A stretch of DNA of 13,143 bases from a bacterium. GTDB lineage: Bacteria > KSB1 > UBA2214. The position numbers and the translations under genes were made by a program. Positions 9,027-13,143 of the stretch are shown piece by piece; positions within the stretch are counted from its first letter, which is position 1, and each line of letters opens with the position of its first letter. The notes under the pieces were generated by a model. It did not search any database and had not been told where the DNA came from. It saw only the letters and a program-made list of their open reading frames with translations. The stretch lies in NCBI GenBank assembly GCA_029560815.1, contig JAKQKF010000201.1:1-13143 (forward strand), written 5' to 3'.

Positions 9027-10664
9027 ATGGCCAAAACCAATGAGAGATGGGGTTCGCGGGTAGGACTTATTCTGGCCATGGCCGGCAATGCGGTCGGCCT
9101 CGGCAACTTTCTCCGCTTCCCGGCCCAGGCGGTGCAGAACGGCGGCGGCGCCTTCATCATTCCCTACCTGGTCTCATTCCTGCTCATGGGGATTCCGCTC
9201 CTGTGGATCGAATGGGCAGTCGGCCGCTTCGGCGGCCAGTTCGGCCATCACTCCGCCCCGGGGATGATGGAAAGGATCGGCAAATCCTGGTGGTGGAAGT
9301 ATGTCGGGGTTTTCGGCATCTTTACCAATCTCGCAGTGGCGGCCTATTATGCCTATATCGAATCCTGGACTCTGGGCTACGTCTGGTACTCGCTGACCGG
9401 CGCTTTCGCTGGGCAGAGCGCGGAGCAGGTTTCGCACTTTTTCAGCGCCTATCTCAACCTCGGCAGCGGTCATTTTCTGAATATATCCGGCCCCGCCATC
9501 CTCTTTTTTCTGATCACGATTTCCATCAATATCTACATCCTCTCGCGCGGCCTGGCGAAAGGGGTGGAGATCGCCAGCAAAATCGGCATGCCCCTGCTGC
9601 TCCTCTTCGGCGCCTTTCTGGCGGTGCGCGCCCTCACGCTCAATGCCGGCGAAGCCGGGGCGGTCAACAACGCCCTCGAAGGGCTCAATTTCCTCTGGCA
9701 ACCGCAGTTTGACTCGCTCACCAATCCCAAGATCTGGCTGGCTGCGGCGGGACAAATCTTTTTCACCCTCTCGGTCGGGATGGGCACGATCCAGTGCTAC
9801 GCCGCCTATCTGCGCGAAAACGACGACATCGCCCTCAACGCTGCCTCGGCCGGCTGGATGAATGAATTCATCGAAGTGATCCTCGGTGGTTCTGTGATCA
9901 TCCCCATCGCCGTCGCGTACCTCGGCCTGCCCTGGATCCAGGCCAACGTCGGCTTTGAGATGGGTTTCCGCACCATGCCGACTCTCTTCCAGAACTGGGG
10001 TCCGCTGCTGGCCGCCATGGCGGGGATGGCCTGGTTCGGGCTCCTCTTCTTCGCCGGCATCACCAGTTCCCTGGCCATGGGGCAGCCGGTGATGGCTTTT
10101 CTCCAGGACGAGTTCAATCTGAGCCGCAAACGCTCCGCCCTGACCCTCGGCGGCATCCTGCTCATGCTCTCGGCCCCCTGCCTTCTTCTCTACGAGATGG
10201 GGGCTTTCGGGGAGTATGATTACTGGGCCGGCACCTTCTCCCTCGTCGCCTTCGCCCTCATCGAATCGATCGCTTTCGCCTGGGTCTTCGGCATCGACAA
10301 GGGCTGGGAGGAGATCACCCGCGGGGCGGATATCAAGGTGCCGCACTTTTTCAAATATGTCATAAAATATGTGACGCCGCTCTTCCTGCTCGCGGTCTTT
10401 GTGGGCTCGCTTTTCAAACCCGTGGACGGCAACTGGGCGGCCGCTTTTTCCCGGCTTTTCTCCGGCCGGGGTTATCCCTTCGCCGCCGACAGCGTCATCG
10501 GCACCATCCTCAACGTCGGCATCACCGAAAAACGCTGGTTCATCGACGGCATGCCGACACAGATTTTCATTCTCAATATGACCCGGCTGCTGCTGGTGTC
10601 GACCTTCATCGGCATCGGCGTGGCTGTTTATGCCGCATGGCGCAAGAAAGGGGCCAAAAAATGA
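9027..10664 (+). CDS. LeuT-like sodium:neurotransmitter symporter family (NSS) transporter
   Basis: This 545-residue inner-membrane protein has about 12 hydrophobic segments and carries the NSS signature (WGSRVGLILAMAGNAVGLGN). Key LeuT positions are conserved with nearly the same numbering. N21, A22 and N27 lie in the unwound helix 1 (substrate and sodium sites), with gate R30, helix 3 Y107-Y108, and helix 8 T346-S347 (AGITSSLAM) for the second sodium. D398 matches the gate aspartate of LeuT. Helix 7 carries NEFIEVILGG with E283 at the position of LeuT Glu290, which in family knowledge goes with chloride-independent transport. It therefore probably imports amino acids with sodium. A segment of about 40 residues rich in Gly/Ser/aromatics lies between helices 11 and 12. 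The stop overlaps the start of a small-subunit gene, as in MetP/MetS-type two-part NSS systems. The exact amino acid carried (Met, Ala, Leu or another) is not shown. Confidence 0.93.
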   Translation: MAKTNERWGSRVGLILAMAGNAVGLGNFLRFPAQAVQNGGGAFIIPYLVSFLLMGIPLLWIEWAVGRFGGQFGHHSAPGMMERIGKSWWWKYVGVFGIFTNLAVAAYYAYIESWTLGYVWYSLTGAFAGQSAEQVSHFFSAYLNLGSGHFLNISGPAILFFLITISINIYILSRGLAKGVEIASKIGMPLLLLFGAFLAVRALTLNAGEAGAVNNALEGLNFLWQPQFDSLTNPKIWLAAAGQIFFTLSVGMGTIQCYAAYLRENDDIALNAASAGWMNEFIEVILGGSVIIPIAVAYLGLPWIQANVGFEMGFRTMPTLFQNWGPLLAAMAGMAWFGLLFFAGITSSLAMGQPVMAFLQDEFNLSRKRSALTLGGILLMLSAPCLLLYEMGAFGEYDYWAGTFSLVAFALIESIAFAWVFGIDKGWEEITRGADIKVPHFFKYVIKYVTPLFLLAVFVGSLFKPVDGNWAAAFSRLFSGRGYPFAADSVIGTILNVGITEKRWFIDGMPTQIFILNMTRLLLVSTFIGIGVAVYAAWRKKGAKK

Positions 10665-10786
10665 GCACAAGCGCCTGGATCATGATGCTGACCACCTGGG
10701 CCATTGTGGCCTATTTCTGCATCCACTTTTTCATCAAGGTCGCGCGCGCTCCCAAACAGGCCAAACGCTCTGTCAAGGATGCCTGA
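10661..10786 (+). CDS. NSS transporter small subunit (MetS-like), 41 residues
   Basis: The start codon overlaps the transporter stop in an ATGA arrangement, with GAAAGGGG (10646-10653) as ribosome binding site seven bases upstream. The 41-residue product starts MSTSAWIMML, has one transmembrane helix (about residues 6-26) and ends in a basic cytoplasmic tail with several Lys/Arg. Its position, its size and its MSTSAxIMM-type opening match the small subunits annotated beside bacterial NSS transporters. In Corynebacterium glutamicum, MetS is needed for methionine and alanine uptake by MetP. It is too short for routine ORF calling. The helix presumably packs against the transporter; that role is inferred from family and context. 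Confidence 0.88.
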   Translation: MSTSAWIMMLTTWAIVAYFCIHFFIKVARAPKQAKRSVKDA

Positions 10787-10795
10787 GCGGGGAGT

Positions 10796-10823
10796 GCTGT
10801 CCCCTCTCTCCGGAGGGGACAGC
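10796..10823. terminator. Hairpin between convergent operons, no U-tract
   Basis: GCTGTCCCCTC (10796-10806) pairs perfectly over 11 bp with GAGGGGACAGC (10813-10823) around a six-base loop. It starts ten bases after the small-subunit stop and ends one base before the minus-strand GH3 stop codon, so it serves the 3' ends of both transcripts. No T-run follows on either strand, so it may work as a U-less terminator or as a 3'-end stabiliser. Confidence 0.6.
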
Positions 10824-10824
10824 G

Positions 10825-13143
10825 TCAGCGCAGCTCTATTCCGCCGCGCAGCCGGATGTCGGCCGAGGAGGCGCCGATCATGACCTCGATCCAGCCCGGC
10901 TCAACCACCCGCTGAAGAGTCGCATCAGGCTCCTGCAGATCTCTTTTACCCAGCGCTATGACGACCTGCCGGCGCTCGCCCGGCTGGAGATGAATCCGCC
11001 TGAACTGTTTCAGCGCCATGAGCGGCCGCGCCAGAGAAGAGCGCGGCCGCCGCGTATAGAGCTGCACCACCTCGTCGCCGCTGCGGGCGCCGCTGTTGCG
11101 CACCTCGAGCCGGACCACGAGAGAATCTTGCGCCGGAGAGTCCAGTTCAAGAGCGCTGTAGGAGAAGCGGGTGTAGCTCAGGCCATGGCCGAAGGGGAAG
11201 AGGGGCTCGCCCGAGAGATCGTGGTAATAGTCGAGCCGCCCGGTAGGCTTGTGATGATAGACCAGGGGCAGCTGACCTTCGGCCAGGGGCCAGGTGACTG
11301 GCAGCCGGCCGGCGGGATTATACTCTCCGAAGAGCATTTCGGCGACGGCATGGCCGCCCTCCTCACCGGGATACCAGAGCGCCGCCACCGCATCCACTTC
11401 ATCGAGCCATGCATTCATGGTCACGGCGCTGCCGCCGGTGATGAGCACGACGACCGGTACACCTGCGGCGGCCACCGCCCGGATCAGTTCTTCCTGCCTG
11501 CCCGGCAGGCGCAGGAAGGCGCGGTCAAGCCCTTCTCCCTCGACGATACCGGCGCAGATCACCGCCGCATCGCTTTGCCGGGCGGCCTCAACCGCCTCCG
11601 CAATCTTTTCTTCCGCCCCCTTCTCCACTCCATAATCCCAGAGCAGTTTGATCCGCCCGCCGCCGCTCCGTTCGCAGAATTCAACCCGCAGGGGATAGGA
11701 GAGGTTTTTGCGCACGTTCCATGTCGCCATAATCCGGCGGCTGGAGCCTTTGTCCCACTGGTCGATTACCAGCGAGTCACCGATGTAGAGGCGAAAGCCG
11801 TCATTGCCCTCGAGGCCGATGCGGAGAGGGCCGTCGGCCGGAGCGGTCAGTTCGCCCGTCCATGCGGCGCTGAACCACTCTTTCTGCATACCCGGATGGG
11901 GCGCAAAAAGGTTCCAGTTGAAATCGATCTGCGCGTCGAAGCGCTCAAAGAGCGGCGCGCCGGCGAAATCGGGATTGGCCCAGTAGCGGCCAACCAGGCC
12001 GGCCAACCCGCCGCCGGCCTCGAGCGCCGGAGAGCGCGGGGCACCGCGCCAAGAAGACTCGATCTTGCCGGTTGATCCGGAGCGGCGCAGCCAGCGCTCC
12101 GGGATGACCGCCACCTCCGCCTCTTCCCTGCTGCAGCCCCGGACATAACGTACCCGCACAAGTTCCCCGGCCCGGGCGCGGATCCCTTCCAGGATCGAGA
12201 CCGGCTGGTTGCCGGGACCGCTGTAGCCCCCGAGACGGGCCTCCGCCGCCTCCGGGCCGATGACCGCGATGGAGCCGATCGAGCGGGAAAACGGCAGGGT
12301 TTGCGCCCGATTTTTGAGCAGCACGATGCTCTCGCGCGCCGCCTGCCGCGCCAGCTCGCGGTGGCGGGCCTGCCCGTTGATGCGCCCCGCCTCGGCCGGA
12401 TCGACGTAGGGATTTTCAAAGAGCCCCAGCTCGAATTTCGCCCGCAGCACACGGGCCACCGCCCGGTCGATGACCAGACTGTCGATGTACCCGCCCTGCA
12501 ATGCCCGGTTGAAAAAGAGGTCAAAGTGATCAATGGTCGACTGAAAAAGGACATCGAGCCCGTTTTCAAAGGCCTCTTTCACCGAAGCCTCGTAATCGGC
12601 GCTGACACCGTGCAGATCGTTCATGCCGCCGACGGCTCCGGCATCGGAGATGACGAATCCGTTGAATCCCCACTCCCCTTTCAGCTTGCGGTTGAGCAGC
12701 GCAGCGTTGGCTGTGCAGGGGCGGCCGTCCAGGCTGTTGTAGGAGATCATCAGTGAACGGGAGCCGCCCGCGCCAACGCAGGCGGCGAAAGGCGGCAGAT
12801 AGAGCTCCTCCAGCAGCCGTTCGCTGTGATGGATCGGATAGCTGTCGCGGCCGCCCTCCCCGTGGTTGGCGACGAAATGTTTGGGGGTGGTGATGATGCC
12901 GGCCGCTTCGAATTCGCGCACAAAGGCGACGCCCATCACCGAGGAGAGCAGGGGATCCTCGCCGTAGCTCTCCTCGACACGGCCCCAGCGCACATCGGTG
13001 GCGACATTGACCACCGGCGACAGCACCTGGCGGATCCCGCGCGAGCGGCACTCCCGCGCGATGGCGGCGGCAGCGCTCGCCATCAGCTCCGGATCCCAGG
13101 TGGCGGCCAGCCCGATGGCCTGCGGAAAGGCGGTGGCGCCGTC
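10825..13143 (-). CDS. Family GH3 beta-glycosidase with inserted PA14 domain (5' end missing)
   Basis: The frame stays open to the window edge, so the N terminus and any signal peptide lie outside; 772 residues are visible. The visible part starts in the GH3 barrel (DGATAFPQAIGLAATWDPELM) with RWGR, YGEDP and KHF motifs. The nucleophile is D167 (visible numbering, codon 12643-12645) in VISDAGAV; many family members have Trp after this Asp. The C-terminal alpha/beta domain (about 265-375 and 510-640) is split by a PA14 domain (about 380-508, with LVGRYWANPDF and GNDGFRLYIGD), which in family knowledge can shape the substrate pocket. E535 or E537 in VEGEGLDR are acid/base candidates. A fibronectin-III-like domain (about 655-770) ends the protein. 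It removes terminal beta-linked glucose or xylose from oligosaccharides; which of these is not resolved. The gene converges with the transporter operon across a strong hairpin. Confidence 0.92.
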   Translation of the reverse strand, partial: DGATAFPQAIGLAATWDPELMASAAAAIARECRSRGIRQVLSPVVNVATDVRWGRVEESYGEDPLLSSVMGVAFVREFEAAGIITTPKHFVANHGEGGRDSYPIHHSERLLEELYLPPFAACVGAGGSRSLMISYNSLDGRPCTANAALLNRKLKGEWGFNGFVISDAGAVGGMNDLHGVSADYEASVKEAFENGLDVLFQSTIDHFDLFFNRALQGGYIDSLVIDRAVARVLRAKFELGLFENPYVDPAEAGRINGQARHRELARQAARESIVLLKNRAQTLPFSRSIGSIAVIGPEAAEARLGGYSGPGNQPVSILEGIRARAGELVRVRYVRGCSREEAEVAVIPERWLRRSGSTGKIESSWRGAPRSPALEAGGGLAGLVGRYWANPDFAGAPLFERFDAQIDFNWNLFAPHPGMQKEWFSAAWTGELTAPADGPLRIGLEGNDGFRLYIGDSLVIDQWDKGSSRRIMATWNVRKNLSYPLRVEFCERSGGGRIKLLWDYGVEKGAEEKIAEAVEAARQSDAAVICAGIVEGEGLDRAFLRLPGRQEELIRAVAAAGVPVVVLITGGSAVTMNAWLDEVDAVAALWYPGEEGGHAVAEMLFGEYNPAGRLPVTWPLAEGQLPLVYHHKPTGRLDYYHDLSGEPLFPFGHGLSYTRFSYSALELDSPAQDSLVVRLEVRNSGARSGDEVVQLYTRRPRSSLARPLMALKQFRRIHLQPGERRQVVIALGKRDLQEPDATLQRVVEPGWIEVMIGASSADIRLRGGIELR

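Noticed and set aside
9174..10670. A 498-codon open frame antisense to the transporter
   Set aside because: The translation is rich in Asp, Glu, Gly and His with no fold-like pattern, while the plus strand encodes an unmistakable LeuT-like protein.
10630..12075. A 481-codon open frame on the plus strand, overlapping the transporter end, the small subunit and GH3
   Set aside because: It is antisense to conserved GH3 codons, its protein is low-complexity and Arg/His/Pro-rich without recognisable motifs, and it runs across the hairpin. It is a shadow of GC-rich codon use.

Overview
The window is about 13.1 kb of GC-rich bacterial DNA with eight protein-coding genes, two of them cut by the window edges. 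I see no tRNA, rRNA, CRISPR array, insertion sequence or phage gene. The clearest taxonomic clue is the first protein. It ends in a C-terminal secretion/anchoring domain with a YPNPFNPTT motif, a type common in the FCB superphylum (Calditrichota, KSB1, Ignavibacteria, Marinimicrobia and relatives). With the high GC content and several secreted glycoside hydrolases, this suggests an uncultured, Gram-negative, polysaccharide-degrading FCB-type bacterium. That placement is inference.

Layout from left to right. (1) 1-681, plus strand: the end of a secreted protein with an Asp-box-like repeat and a sorting domain, closed by a strong intrinsic terminator (702-735). (2) 811-1668, plus: an orphan lipoprotein with its own sigma70-like promoter (756-784). 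(3) 1813-4977, minus: a secreted family-2 beta-galactosidase (LacZ type). It converges on the lipoprotein, and its best terminator lies inside the lipoprotein's coding region (1596-1621). (4) 5158-6852, plus: an amidase-signature hydrolase resembling fatty acid amide hydrolases, divergent from lacZ. (5) 6957-8852, minus: a secreted alpha/beta hydrolase fused to an uncharacterised C-terminal domain, convergent with the amidase. (6) 9027-10664, plus: a LeuT-like sodium:neurotransmitter-symporter (NSS) family transporter, overlapped ATGA-style by a 41-residue single-helix small subunit (10661-10786). (7) 10825-13143, minus: a family-3 glycoside hydrolase with an inserted PA14 domain, cut at its N terminus by the window end. 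A strong hairpin without a U-tract separates it from the transporter operon.

Genes alternate strand almost one by one, so apart from the transporter pair each looks like its own transcription unit. The common theme is outer-surface or periplasmic breakdown of organic matter: galactosides by LacZ, glucosides or xylosides by GH3, ester or amide substrates by the hydrolase and amidase, and sodium-driven amino acid uptake by the NSS pair. I see no coherent new multi-gene system. The most notable single items are the orphan C-terminal domain of the secreted hydrolase, the very small NSS partner, and the terminator embedded in an opposing gene.
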